A stretch of DNA of 64,000 bases from DATKJY01 sp964540105 (GCA_964540105.1 CAZILL010000003.1:62001-126000), one strand, 5' to 3'. Numbered from the stretch's first letter, positions 17,075-26,282 are shown. Program-made: numbers and translations. The notes: a model not told the origin generated them from the sequence alone.

Positions 17075-18016
17075 CTATCGAACCGTATAGTGGCAGTAGC
17101 AGTTAGCCCCACCGAGCAGGGCAGGGAGGTTTTCGTCCAGTAAGCGGCGATCTGCAAACGAGCCGTGAGCGCCAGTATGACATACCACGCAATCGATCTT
17201 AGCCCAGGCTGCGCCATGCTGAACACTCTGCAGATGCTTTGGAACCGAGTGGCACTGCTTGCAGATCTGATTCACCGGCTGTTTGAGAAGACGGTCGTTG
17301 TCACTGCCGTGAGGGTCGTGACATTCGATGCAGGCGCCACCATTCACATCGCTGGAATTCGAGGCTGCGTGCTCATACGGGAATGGACCACCCTGTTCAG
17401 GATGACAATTCTGGCACGTGCGATCATCACCGAACGCATAATTTTGGTCTGTCCTGTGTGAAAATCGATGACAGCTGAGGCAGGTCATGGTTCCTTGTCG
17501 GACCGGGTGGTTCGACCGTTTCATGAAGGATCCCTTTGTTGCTGTATGGCAGGTCAGGCAGAAGTCGGCACTTTCATCGAGAAGCTGCGACGATGCCGTG
17601 TTGTGGACTTTGTGGCACGAAGCGCAATTAGTCTGCTGAGAGGAATGAATGTCGTAGCCATAGTTGTCCAGCTGCTGATGAGGAAGGTGGCAGGTGCCAC
17701 AGGCTTCGACAGCGTCCTTACCGGCCAAGCGTGCGGGATTCCCGATATTCTCGACGGTCGGATCCCCAACATGTTGCTCACTTCCCGAGTGGCAGCTCGT
17801 GCACTGCAAAGAGATCGCCGGCGCTTTGACTTCGGCGCCAAGAATGTGCGGACCCTTGGCGAGGGATCGATCATACCCGTCATGACATCCCAGACAGTCT
17901 GCGCTTGGTACTAGCCCACTGTCCGCAAATCCATGGACGGGAAGAGCGAACAAGGCGATTAGGACAGATACCAGGGCTCCTGCCGAGTTCAGTATCTGCA
18001 AAAATGTTCGTTTCAT
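17075..18016 (-). CDS. Periplasmic decaheme c-type cytochrome (MtrA/DmsE-like)
   Basis: 313 residues from the ATG at 18016, which has GGAG six bases upstream and opens a signal peptide (MKRTFLQILNSAGALVSV...). An in-frame ATG at 18049 lacks a ribosome site. Ten CxxCH motifs are visible (C41, C72, C106, C131, C153, C179, C201, C229, C252, C276), the heme count and length of MtrA, PioA and DmsE proteins. A final CYCH near residue 306 is not a canonical site. Many extra His residues (HPVRQ, YEHAAS, DPHGS) can serve as distal ligands. It would collect electrons in the periplasm and pass them through the barrel encoded next. First gene of the operon. Confidence 0.92.
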   Translation of the reverse strand: MKRTFLQILNSAGALVSVLIALFALPVHGFADSGLVPSADCLGCHDGYDRSLAKGPHILGAEVKAPAISLQCTSCHSGSEQHVGDPTVENIGNPARLAGKDAVEACGTCHLPHQQLDNYGYDIHSSQQTNCASCHKVHNTASSQLLDESADFCLTCHTATKGSFMKRSNHPVRQGTMTCLSCHRFSHRTDQNYAFGDDRTCQNCHPEQGGPFPYEHAASNSSDVNGGACIECHDPHGSDNDRLLKQPVNQICKQCHSVPKHLQSVQHGAAWAKIDCVVCHTGAHGSFADRRLLDENLPALLGGANCYCHYTVR

Positions 18017-18434
18017 CCTGTTCTCCGATAGCTTGAGTCTAAATGTCATCGTAACGTCATTTTCGTTTCCCTTGTATCGGCAGATTCGTCAGGACTTAAA
18101 CGATCCTTGTTGAATAAGAACAGATTAGCGGGATGATTATGTACGTTTACGTAGACTATTAGTCCGTGCTTGAGATATCGCGTGTCATAACAAGGAGTTA
18201 CGCCGTAACGAACCAGGATGACTCGACCGTAAAACGACGACAAGATTAGTTATGTATTTTCGATACAAGAAGTTACGTGAGTGTTGGAAGCACCCCCCTC
18301 AACCACCCTTCTGGCAGTTCTCCCCCGTGAGGAGAAGAGGAAGGGATGAGGGATTTGCGACCTTGCGAAGCCCTTTCGACAAGCCCTTATGCGTGGATGA
18401 GCATAGGATGGAAGATGGAAGAGGGTCGCGGAGG
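18017..18434. other. 418-base region upstream of the cytochrome operon
   Basis: No gene seen. The segment 18050-18277 holds four copies of GTTACG/CGTAAC: at 18050-18055, 18197-18202, 18204-18209 and 18272-18277. The middle two form the inverted repeat GTTACG-C-CGTAAC. This could be an operator for the minus-strand cytochrome operon. I could not assign a clear -35/-10 pair. A degenerate hairpin repeat lies at 18293-18353. Confidence 0.4.
18293..18353. repeat. Degenerate hairpin repeat related in style to the 13.7-14.1 kb repeats
   Basis: C-rich start, a hairpin TTCTCC/GGAGAA around CCCGTGA, and a G-rich end (AGGAAGGGATGAGGGA). It has the same C-run, palindrome, G-run architecture as 13743-13877 but is not a copy of it. 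The assignment to a common repeat class is a guess from pattern. Confidence 0.4.
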
Positions 18435-19832
18435 TCAGTCGAAGATTTTGCCGGGGTTCAGGATTCCGCGGGGGTCGAATTGGTGCTTGATGAGGCGCAT
18501 CAGTTCGAGGCTGTCCTGATGTTGGGATTGAAACAGCTCTTTGTGGCCGAGCCCGATCCCATGTTCTCCCGAAATCGAGCCGCCCACTTCGACAGACTTT
18601 CTGATAATGAGATCATTGACACGATTAGCGGCTTTCCATTCACTGCTATTCTTCCTGTCGGCAATCATGAGGGCGTGGAGCAAACCCATTCCTACATGCC
18701 CAAAAGTGAATATTGTCACCCCGGCCCGGTCGGCCAGGTCGTAGCAGAATTCGACGATCTCGGGAAGCCTCGAGATGGGGAAGGCGACGTCGTTGCGGAT
18801 GATGCTGCATCCCGGACGGAAGTGCTTGACGGCGTCAGTTGCCCAATGACGGATTTCCCAGGGACGATGTCCTTCGGAAAGAGTCAGTGAGGAACCTCCG
18901 AGCTCGACACAGATCGCCTCGGCAGTGGAGTTGTTGGCATCGGTTGCAGTTTGGGGGCCGTGGAATTCCAGGAAGAGGCAAGGGACCTCTTCGAGCGCAT
19001 AGCCCTTCAAACGATTTAGCGCGCTGATCAATCTGCGATCAAGAAACTCAATGGCAGCCAGGTCGAGCCCACAGCGACGCATGTCGGAGACTGCTTTCGC
19101 CGCCGAGATTTCGGAGTCAAACCGATACGCAGCCTGCAGTCGGTGTTCCGGAATCCCCTCAAGCTTGAGCGTAACGCCGGTTACTATCGCCAGGGTACCT
19201 TCGGAACCGCAGATCAAATCCGTCAGATTGTAACCAGAGGATCGCTTGATGGCCCGGCTACCGAGTCGAAGGATTTCACCGGAACCGGTGACGACGGTAA
19301 GGGCAAGCACGTATTCCCGAGTTCCGCCGTACTTGACTGAGTAGATGCCGCTGGCGTTGGTTGACACCATTCCCCCGACGGTCGCGACGTCGCCCGAACC
19401 GCCCGGTGAGGGAGGGAAGAAGAGCCCCTCGCGTTTGAGTCGCTCATTTAGGTGATCGTAGATAATCCCGGGTTCAACCTCCACTTGAAGGTCGTCGGGC
19501 CACAGGTTGACAACGTGGTTCATGCGGCTGAGGTCCAGAACAATGCCTTCGCGTGAGGGAATAGTAGAGCCTTCGAGTGCGCTGCCGGCCCCACGCGCTG
19601 TGATTGGGGTTCCCTCGGCGGCACACATCGAAACAACCGCGGAAACCTCTTGTGATGTCAGGGGCCAAAGAACCGCTATCGGAACGACCGGAGGGCTTGA
19701 TGATTCGTCGTGGGACGCAACTGAAAGATGATCGGGGTGGGTTGAAAACCTATCGTGCGGAAACAGGCTGGCAAGCCGCTGAACAATTTCCAAGTGTCGA
19801 TTCACTTCCTCGCTGCACCTTTCGTTCACCAC
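18435..19832 (-). CDS. FAD-linked 2-hydroxyacid dehydrogenase (glycolate oxidase GlcD / D-lactate dehydrogenase family)
   Basis: 465 residues. The N-terminal FAD-binding (PCMH) domain shows PITARGAGSALEGSTIP, then GSGDVATVGGMVSTNASG and GYNLTDLICGSEGTLAIVT. The C-terminal FAD-oxidase domain ends ISGEHGIGLGHK and FDPRGILNPGKIF, both highly typical. The metal-binding segment reads FGHVGMGLLHA: both His are kept, but the usual GHxGDGN has lost its Asp and Asn. It oxidises a 2-hydroxyacid such as glycolate or D-lactate and passes electrons to a quinone or other acceptor. No GlcE/GlcF iron-sulfur partner lies beside it. It starts at GTG 19832, with AGGAG upstream. It lies upstream of, and in the same direction as, the cytochrome operon but 418 bases away. 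Confidence 0.88.
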   Translation of the reverse strand: MVNERCSEEVNRHLEIVQRLASLFPHDRFSTHPDHLSVASHDESSSPPVVPIAVLWPLTSQEVSAVVSMCAAEGTPITARGAGSALEGSTIPSREGIVLDLSRMNHVVNLWPDDLQVEVEPGIIYDHLNERLKREGLFFPPSPGGSGDVATVGGMVSTNASGIYSVKYGGTREYVLALTVVTGSGEILRLGSRAIKRSSGYNLTDLICGSEGTLAIVTGVTLKLEGIPEHRLQAAYRFDSEISAAKAVSDMRRCGLDLAAIEFLDRRLISALNRLKGYALEEVPCLFLEFHGPQTATDANNSTAEAICVELGGSSLTLSEGHRPWEIRHWATDAVKHFRPGCSIIRNDVAFPISRLPEIVEFCYDLADRAGVTIFTFGHVGMGLLHALMIADRKNSSEWKAANRVNDLIIRKSVEVGGSISGEHGIGLGHKELFQSQHQDSLELMRLIKHQFDPRGILNPGKIFD

Positions 19833-20012
19833 AGGAACTCCTAAGTGTAAGCGATCGACGTGTCAAAAGGAAACTTCTTTTGCTGTCGAACCATTTGACT
19901 CAATTGGGGAACGTGGTTACTTTGACGATCCGAGGAACGGCGACGCGATGCCGATCGCCATGACCATGACAATGCCAAGAGCGAATAGAGAATGCGAGAA
20001 TCGAGGAGAAGT

Positions 20013-21320
20013 ATGAAACAGAGCAAACAGGACCACAAGGTCAGCCATGCGCACCTCAGCGAGCATCAGTCGGCCTTTGACAACGCCCTGAAGCAGTTTG
20101 ACCGCGCCGCGAGGATCATCAAGCTGACGCCAGACCAGGTAGCGATCATCAAGGAGCCGCGCAAGATCACGGAAGTGAAGATTCCTGTACGTATGGACGA
20201 CGGCTCGGTGCGAATCTTCAAGGGGTATCGGGTGCAGCATAATATTGCGCGCGGCCCCGCCAAAGGGGGCGTCCGATTTCACCCGGACGTCAATCTCGAT
20301 GAAGTCAAGGCGCTCGCGTTTTGGATGACCTTCAAGTGCGCCGTTATTGGCATTCCTATGGGGGGCGGCAAGGGGGGTGTCATTGTCGATCCGCGCAAAC
20401 TGAGCGCAGGAGAACTGGAGCGCTTGTCACGACGTTACTTCGCCGACATGATCGAGCTCTTTGGGCCCGACCGCGATGTGCCGGCTCCCGATGTCAATAC
20501 GAACCCGCAGATCATGGCCTGGTTCATGGACACATATTCGATGCATTACGGCGGGGATTATCTTCCTGCAGTTGTCACCGGCAAGCCGCTTGAGTTGGGG
20601 GGATCACAGGGGCGCAATTCGGCGACGGCGCAAGGGATGGTGTTCTGCGTTATTCGAGCCGCGGAGCATTTGAAGATGAAACTTCCCAAGGCGAAGATAG
20701 CTATTCAGGGTTTTGGTAATGCGGGATCATTTGCGGCACTGCTTCTGCATGACCAGGGATGTGTGATCCAGGCGATCTCCGACATCGATGGGGCCTTCTA
20801 TTCCGAAGAAGGAATCGACCCTCGGTTGGCAATCAAGCATGTTGAGAAGAATGGGACACTCAAGGGCTTCGATAAGGCGGCCAAGATCAAACGGCTTGGC
20901 GATCCTCTGAAACTTCTTGAACTGCCGGTCGACATTCTCATCCCAGCTGCCCTCGAGAACCAGATAACCGGCGAAAACGCAGGAAAGATCAAAGCCCGAA
21001 TCGTGGCGGAGTGCGCGAATGGACCCTGCACTCCTGAAGCCGACGATATTCTCGAGAAGAGGAAGACTTTCGTCATTCCTGACATCCTCTGCAACGCAGG
21101 AGGGGTAGGGGTGTCGTATCTGGAGTGGGTGCAGAACCGGATGGGGTACTACTGGACCAACGAGCGCGTTCAGGAGGATCTGAAGCGCATGATGGAAAAG
21201 GCATTTGCCGACGTTCTGGAGACGGCGCTCACGCACGAAGTTCCCATGCGCACGGCAGCGTTCATCATTGCGATTCAGCGAGTGGCCAGAGCTGCCGAGC
21301 TTCGCGGGCTCTACGCATAG
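20013..21320 (+). CDS. gdhA: Glutamate dehydrogenase (Glu/Leu/Phe/Val dehydrogenase family)
   Basis: 435 residues. It deaminates glutamate to 2-oxoglutarate with NAD(P). Catalytic features are present: GPAKGGVRFHPDVN, the GGGKGGVIVDP active-site lysine segment, DVPAPDVNTN and the TGKPLELGGSQGR loop. The Rossmann motif is IQGFGNAGSFAA. The C-terminal CNAGGVGVSYLEWVQN is characteristic. GAGGAGA lies eight bases before ATG 20013; an upstream in-frame ATG at 19992 has no site. It is divergent from the FAD-linked dehydrogenase, with about 180 bases between the starts. Confidence 0.95.
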   Translation: MKQSKQDHKVSHAHLSEHQSAFDNALKQFDRAARIIKLTPDQVAIIKEPRKITEVKIPVRMDDGSVRIFKGYRVQHNIARGPAKGGVRFHPDVNLDEVKALAFWMTFKCAVIGIPMGGGKGGVIVDPRKLSAGELERLSRRYFADMIELFGPDRDVPAPDVNTNPQIMAWFMDTYSMHYGGDYLPAVVTGKPLELGGSQGRNSATAQGMVFCVIRAAEHLKMKLPKAKIAIQGFGNAGSFAALLLHDQGCVIQAISDIDGAFYSEEGIDPRLAIKHVEKNGTLKGFDKAAKIKRLGDPLKLLELPVDILIPAALENQITGENAGKIKARIVAECANGPCTPEADDILEKRKTFVIPDILCNAGGVGVSYLEWVQNRMGYYWTNERVQEDLKRMMEKAFADVLETALTHEVPMRTAAFIIAIQRVARAAELRGLYA

Positions 21321-21373
21321 TATTCACTCGATCAAAGCAGAAGAGAAGGCTGTCGCATGGATGGCCTTCATGC

Positions 21374-22324
21374 TCATGCTCGCTTGAGCAGGGGGTGTGA
21401 TCGGGAGTTTGACCCGGTCGGGCTGGCAACACGGATGTCGTGCGCGAGATGCACTGACGCGTAGGCGTCTTTGATCCCGAATCCATTTCCTTCGAGGGTA
21501 CGGCGATAGACCTCGGTATGGAGCTCAGTGAAGCCCTCGGAAAATTCGATCTCAGAGCCGTCGATCGTGATTGAGCGAAACGTAGATTGCCCCTTTTGAA
21601 TCGCCTCGGCAGGCAGATCTTCATCGTTGATTGAGAGATACCACTGAATCCGGGCGTGCTCCAGCTCAAGAAATCCGGCAGCGGTACGAGGGGCGCTCGC
21701 GTGGACTTCACTCGACTGGACCGGCCCGAAGAGCCAGATCAGGAGATCGAAGAAGTGAATGCCAATGTTCGTGGCTAAACCGCCGGATCGTTCCACTTGA
21801 CCCTTCCAGGATACGAGATACCAGCCGCCACGAGTCGTTACGTACGTCAGGACTACGTCGTGCTTATTGGTCTTGCTCTCCCGGGCGAGTTGATCGTGAA
21901 GGGCTATCAATGCCGGGTGAACTCGAAGCTGCAGGATGGTGCTGACCCTTTGGCCGCTTTCTTGTTCGAGTTCCATGAGTGCGTCGAGATTCCAGGGATT
22001 CAGCGCCAGGGGCTTCTCACAGATGGCATCCGCCCCGATTCTGAGGGCAAAGCGAATGTGGGCGTCGTGGAGGTAATTCGGCGAGCAGATCGAGACAAAT
22101 TGAACCCTGTGTTCGTCACCCATCCGCCGGAGTTTTTCGACGTGGCGATCAAACCGTTCGAATTCAGTGAAGAACTTCACGTCAGCGAAGAACCGATCGA
22201 GGATGCCGACCGAGTCGTTGGGGTCGACGGCCGCTATCAACGAGTGGCCGGTATCCTTAATAGCTTTCAGATGACGCGGGGCGATGTAGCCGCCTACGCC
22301 CGTGATTGCAAATCGTTTGGACAT
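21374..22324 (-). CDS. Gfo/Idh/MocA oxidoreductase, WbpB/WlbA-like UDP-sugar dehydrogenase
   Basis: 316 residues from ATG 22324 (GGAAGGAGC upstream). The Rossmann start FAITGVGGYIAPRHLKAI, then PNDSVGILDRFF, FFTEFERFDRHVEKLRR and CSPNYLHDAHI closely resemble WbpB/WlbA, which oxidises UDP-N-acetylglucosaminuronic acid at C3 on the way to 2,3-diamino sugars of lipopolysaccharide. ICEKPLALNPWN carries the conserved EKP lysine, and TELHTEVYRRTLEG near the end is typical. The partner aminotransferase (WbpE) and acetyltransferase (WbpD) are not next to it, so it is separated from its pathway. The 54-base gap to gdhA is convergent. Confidence 0.85.
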   Translation of the reverse strand: MSKRFAITGVGGYIAPRHLKAIKDTGHSLIAAVDPNDSVGILDRFFADVKFFTEFERFDRHVEKLRRMGDEHRVQFVSICSPNYLHDAHIRFALRIGADAICEKPLALNPWNLDALMELEQESGQRVSTILQLRVHPALIALHDQLARESKTNKHDVVLTYVTTRGGWYLVSWKGQVERSGGLATNIGIHFFDLLIWLFGPVQSSEVHASAPRTAAGFLELEHARIQWYLSINDEDLPAEAIQKGQSTFRSITIDGSEIEFSEGFTELHTEVYRRTLEGNGFGIKDAYASVHLAHDIRVASPTGSNSRSHPLLKRA

Positions 22325-22499
22325 CAGAGCTCCTTCCAAGCGTGCCTTCATGATCTGTCTGTGTGCCACGATGAGGGAGGCGCGGGCACGCTATGACCGG
22401 GGCCATGATATGCAATGTTGACAGTGTTTGCAACCTGTCTTCTGCGGGGTCAACGGGCTTGCTGTGAATAGCAATGGTACGGGCGAAGATGCACGGACT

Positions 22500-25400
22500 C
22501 TAAGTCGCCTGCTCGGGAATCAGCGCTCGGTCCAGCTCACGCCTGACGGCGGCTGCAATAGCTCTGCGGCTCAGAGGTTTCTTTACGAACGCCCCGGCGC
22601 CCAGTCGCTGTGCGTCGTCGACCCTGTCTGACTCCGAGAAGCCGGAAACAATGATCGCTTTCTGGTCGGATCTGATGAGCAACGACTGTCGGTACGTCTC
22701 TGTTCCATCGAGATCGCCGGGCATGATCATGTCCAGAAGCAGAAGATCGTACGCTTCTTCTCGCAAGAGTTCGATTGCCCTGGTGCCACTCTCACAGACC
22801 GTTACCTCGTATCCGAGCGTGGTCAGAAGTCGTGCGGATACGTCGCGCTGGATTTCGTCATCATCCACAATCAGGATGGTCTCGTCTCCGAGCAGTACTT
22901 CATCTGAGGCGGCTTCACTCAAGGCGGCCCGGGTGATCGGGAGATAGAGATAGAACGAGGTGCCCACTCCGACGGTCGTGCTCAGATCGATATGTCCGTC
23001 GTGATCCTTCAGCACGGCGTCGACCACGCTCAGGCCGAGACCGGACCCGCGCCTTCGGTCGGTCGATTTGGTCGTAAAGAAGGGATCGAAGATTTTCTGG
23101 ACTACATCCTCCGGAATGCCGCACCCGGTGTCGGAGATGGTAATCTTCGCGTATTCCCCTCGCGGCACGCGACCGTAACAGATCGTGGTGTCATCAACAT
23201 AGTAGTTTTCCGTCCTAATTGACATCCTTCCAATGTCCTGCATCGCATCACGAGCGTTGACAAGAAGGTTCATGACCACCCGATGAAGTTGAGCCGTGCC
23301 CCCTTTGACATTCATCAAGTCATCCGCCAGAGTTGTTTCGATGACCAATGTGTCAGGAATCGGGATCATGTCCCGAAGCACGTCGTGCACAAGTTCGTTG
23401 AGATTCAGGATTTCGAGATTATAATGCCCTCGTCGACTCAGAGTGAGTAGCTGCTGATTGAGATCGGCAATCTTCTGCGCAGAGTCTTCGATGGCGTCGA
23501 GAAATTCGATCCCGGGATCACCGACGGGCAGTCGCTCTCGGATCAGCTCCGGGTAAGCCATTATCGGCGCCAGCATGTTGTTGAAGTCATGCGCCACCTG
23601 ACCGGCAATCTTGCCCGCAGCTTCAAGCCGCTGGGCGCGCGACTCCAGATCCTGCAAGCGTCTATTCTCAGTAATATCAATCACCGCCCCAAACGCACCA
23701 CGATAGTTCTTTTGATCGTCAAATCGAGGCGAGATGGAAGCCAGGAGCGATCTTTTGCGTCCTCTGGCTGTGGTTATGTCGATTTCGTACTGAGTGGAGA
23801 GTCCCTGCTTCCTGAGATCTGTTTGGGACAGGACTTTCGGGCGCTGTTCGACGGAAACAAAGTCGAGCAGGCATCGACCGACCAGTTCCTCGCGTGATGC
23901 GGCCTCAAAAAGGTCAACAAAAGCCGGGTTGCAGTATTGGATAACTTCAAACTGATCAACGACTCCGATTCCTTCCATAACCGAATTGAACAATTGATGA
24001 TAGCGGCTCTCTGATAGCCGCAGTTCTTCCTCGGCTCTTTTGCGCACGGTAATGTCCCGCAGAAAACCCACAAGCAGTCCGCCCCGGTCAGGGAGAGACT
24101 GGATGCTGATTTCGACGTCGAAGAGGCTCCCGTCTTTGCGGCGATGACGAGACTCAAAACGATCAGCGCCGTGCGCGAAGATTCCTTGGATGCGCGCGGC
24201 CACCTCTGTGGGGGATGTCAGATCGATGTCCGTAACATGCTTCGTTAATAGCTCCTGCTCAGTATAGCCACTCATGTGGCAATAGGTGTCGTTGACCTCC
24301 AGGAGGTTTCCCCGCACATCCGTCACCCAGAAGCCATCCATTGCGGTGCGAAGTATGGTCCTATGTTGCTCCTCACTTTCACGCAGAGCATCTTCGGCCC
24401 GTTTGCGCTCGGTGATGTCCAGATAGGTTCCCAGCACCCCGACGACCGTGCCACCTGCATCGCGGAGGGGAACTTTGCTCGTCAGGAGATGGATCTGTTC
24501 TCCTGAAGGGGTAGTCTGAGGCTCTTCAAACAGGAGTTTGGTTAACCCTGTTTCGATTACAGAGCGGTCATCGGCTTGGTAGAGTTCGGCTTGCTCCTTC
24601 CAGCCCATAACATGGTCATCCTTGCCAATGAGCTCCTCCGGTCTCTCGAAGCCTGCATCTCGCGCAAATTGCGCATTGCAACCCAGGAACTTCAGACTCC
24701 TGTCTTTCCAGAACACGCGTACCGGTATAGAGTTGAGGACGGCATGAAGAACTTCGCGCGATTCCCTCAGCGCCTCAACATCTCTCCTGCGGTCGGTGAT
24801 ATCCTGGACGTAACCGAGGTAGTGAGTAACGACGCCTTCGGGGTTGCGGATTACGATCGTGAAGTCATACAACCACCGATATTCTCCGTCGGCTCGCCGC
24901 AGCCGATACTCCTGCTCGAACATCGGAATCTTCTCGAGAGTGTACCTCTCGACCTCCTGTGCCACGCGCGCGAGATCGTCAGGATGTACTAGATCGGCGA
25001 AAGGAGGATCGGCGCTCATCAGCGCTTCTGCGCGATGGCCGAATTGGTTGAACACGTTGTGGGACACATATTCCACGGGCCATCCGCTGGTTGCCCGCCA
25101 TTTGAAAACAACAGTCGGCCCTCCAACAAACAGTCGTCGTTCTTCCTGCAGGGCGTTTTCAGCGTTCCTCCGTTCGGTAATGTCCCGCAGAAAAGCGACT
25201 ATGCGTCCTCCTTCGATTGGCAGGTACTGCACCTGCACTTCGACGTCAAAGACGCTGCAATCCTTGCGACGATGACGAGTTTCAAAGCGATCCAGACCCA
25301 GCATGCTGACTCTTTGGAAGTGGACTGCGACATCACTTGCGGACTCACAGGCCTCGAGGTCGGAGACACACATCGTTTTCAATTCTTGGACACTATAGCC

Positions 25401-26282
25401 GCTCATGCGGCTATACGCGTCGTTAACCTCAAGCAAGCGCCCGTCAAGATCGATCAAGCAGAAACCATCCATGGCCGTTTCGAGAATGGTTCGGTGCCGA
25501 TCCTCACTGATGAGCAGCGCCGCCACTGCGGAGTCTCGCTCAAAGACTCTGCGTCGAATCTTGCGAAGCGCGAGAGCCAAGAACGTAACTCCGATCAGCC
25601 AAATTAGTCCCAGCGCAGAGGTGTGCTCGAATATCTCGCTGCGAGCTTGAGCGAAGTAAGGTTCGGCCGCAACCGACACCCCTACGCCGCCCCGGATATC
25701 ACCTTCTCGGTACCCCTGGCTTCCATGACACTTAAGGCACGGTTTGCCAGTGACCATTGGCCGCATGAGGCGTAAGTAAGGTTCTCCTTTGATCGTGGTA
25801 AATTCGCTGACTTCAGTTTCACCCCGCTCGAACGCTTCGAGCGCCAACCTCTCCCACTCATCAGGAGCATTCTCGGGGCGGAGCGGCTTGGCGCTCGTTA
25901 TGCGTCCCCTGACGCCGTACAATTCCGCGTAATCGTCCATCATCTGCCTTACCATGTAGGCCGGATTCATCAGAGTCAGTTGCATCCCGGTGGTCGTCAC
26001 GACATCACGGAGTGGAAGGTGGGCCAAGTACGGATTCGGTGGCGTGTGTTCGGTCGGTGAAACGTAGACGCCCCCTTGCTTTGCTCCCCAGGCTCTGAAG
26101 GCCTGATCCTTGTGGAAGTGCGCGCGAGCCTCGTTTCGGATCAAAGAGCGCTGGTGCTCCATGGCGTTTCTGGACTCCAATACCGCCATGCCAGCCATAA
26201 GCGTTGTCCACCCGACCGCAATGACAATTGCGTATTTTGTTACAGTGGAGCGATCAGTCTGCTTCTGAGATATCTTGTTCAC
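22500..26282 (-). CDS. Hybrid sensor histidine kinase with heme-c-type (Tll0287-like) sensor, five PAS domains and receiver
   Basis: 1260 residues. TM1 (about 14-34) and TM2 (222-240) enclose an extracytoplasmic domain with the Tll0287-like/DUF3365 pattern, including PCLKCHGSQG (C182, C185, H186), which can bind one c-type heme. Five PAS domains follow (about 250-880; PAS1 and PAS4 are close relatives, with RTILxTAMDGF and the FLRDIT end). The histidine kinase core has H898 in QVAHDFNN, an ATPase domain with NLLVNARDAM and GSGLGLSVV, and a C-terminal receiver with D1184 in LLLLDMIMPG. The start is GTG 26282 with a weak ribosome site. No separate response regulator is adjacent; output is unknown. 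A periplasmic heme sensor 4.5 kb from a multiheme conduit suggests redox sensing, but linkage is only by location. Confidence 0.9.
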   Translation of the reverse strand: MNKISQKQTDRSTVTKYAIVIAVGWTTLMAGMAVLESRNAMEHQRSLIRNEARAHFHKDQAFRAWGAKQGGVYVSPTEHTPPNPYLAHLPLRDVVTTTGMQLTLMNPAYMVRQMMDDYAELYGVRGRITSAKPLRPENAPDEWERLALEAFERGETEVSEFTTIKGEPYLRLMRPMVTGKPCLKCHGSQGYREGDIRGGVGVSVAAEPYFAQARSEIFEHTSALGLIWLIGVTFLALALRKIRRRVFERDSAVAALLISEDRHRTILETAMDGFCLIDLDGRLLEVNDAYSRMSGYSVQELKTMCVSDLEACESASDVAVHFQRVSMLGLDRFETRHRRKDCSVFDVEVQVQYLPIEGGRIVAFLRDITERRNAENALQEERRLFVGGPTVVFKWRATSGWPVEYVSHNVFNQFGHRAEALMSADPPFADLVHPDDLARVAQEVERYTLEKIPMFEQEYRLRRADGEYRWLYDFTIVIRNPEGVVTHYLGYVQDITDRRRDVEALRESREVLHAVLNSIPVRVFWKDRSLKFLGCNAQFARDAGFERPEELIGKDDHVMGWKEQAELYQADDRSVIETGLTKLLFEEPQTTPSGEQIHLLTSKVPLRDAGGTVVGVLGTYLDITERKRAEDALRESEEQHRTILRTAMDGFWVTDVRGNLLEVNDTYCHMSGYTEQELLTKHVTDIDLTSPTEVAARIQGIFAHGADRFESRHRRKDGSLFDVEISIQSLPDRGGLLVGFLRDITVRKRAEEELRLSESRYHQLFNSVMEGIGVVDQFEVIQYCNPAFVDLFEAASREELVGRCLLDFVSVEQRPKVLSQTDLRKQGLSTQYEIDITTARGRKRSLLASISPRFDDQKNYRGAFGAVIDITENRRLQDLESRAQRLEAAGKIAGQVAHDFNNMLAPIMAYPELIRERLPVGDPGIEFLDAIEDSAQKIADLNQQLLTLSRRGHYNLEILNLNELVHDVLRDMIPIPDTLVIETTLADDLMNVKGGTAQLHRVVMNLLVNARDAMQDIGRMSIRTENYYVDDTTICYGRVPRGEYAKITISDTGCGIPEDVVQKIFDPFFTTKSTDRRRGSGLGLSVVDAVLKDHDGHIDLSTTVGVGTSFYLYLPITRAALSEAASDEVLLGDETILIVDDDEIQRDVSARLLTTLGYEVTVCESGTRAIELLREEAYDLLLLDMIMPGDLDGTETYRQSLLIRSDQKAIIVSGFSESDRVDDAQRLGAGAFVKKPLSRRAIAAAVRRELDRALIPEQAT

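Noticed and set aside
17086..17100. Eleventh heme site (CYCH) at the end of the decaheme cytochrome
   Set aside because: Only one residue separates the cysteines, so it is not a CxxCH site; heme count stays at ten.
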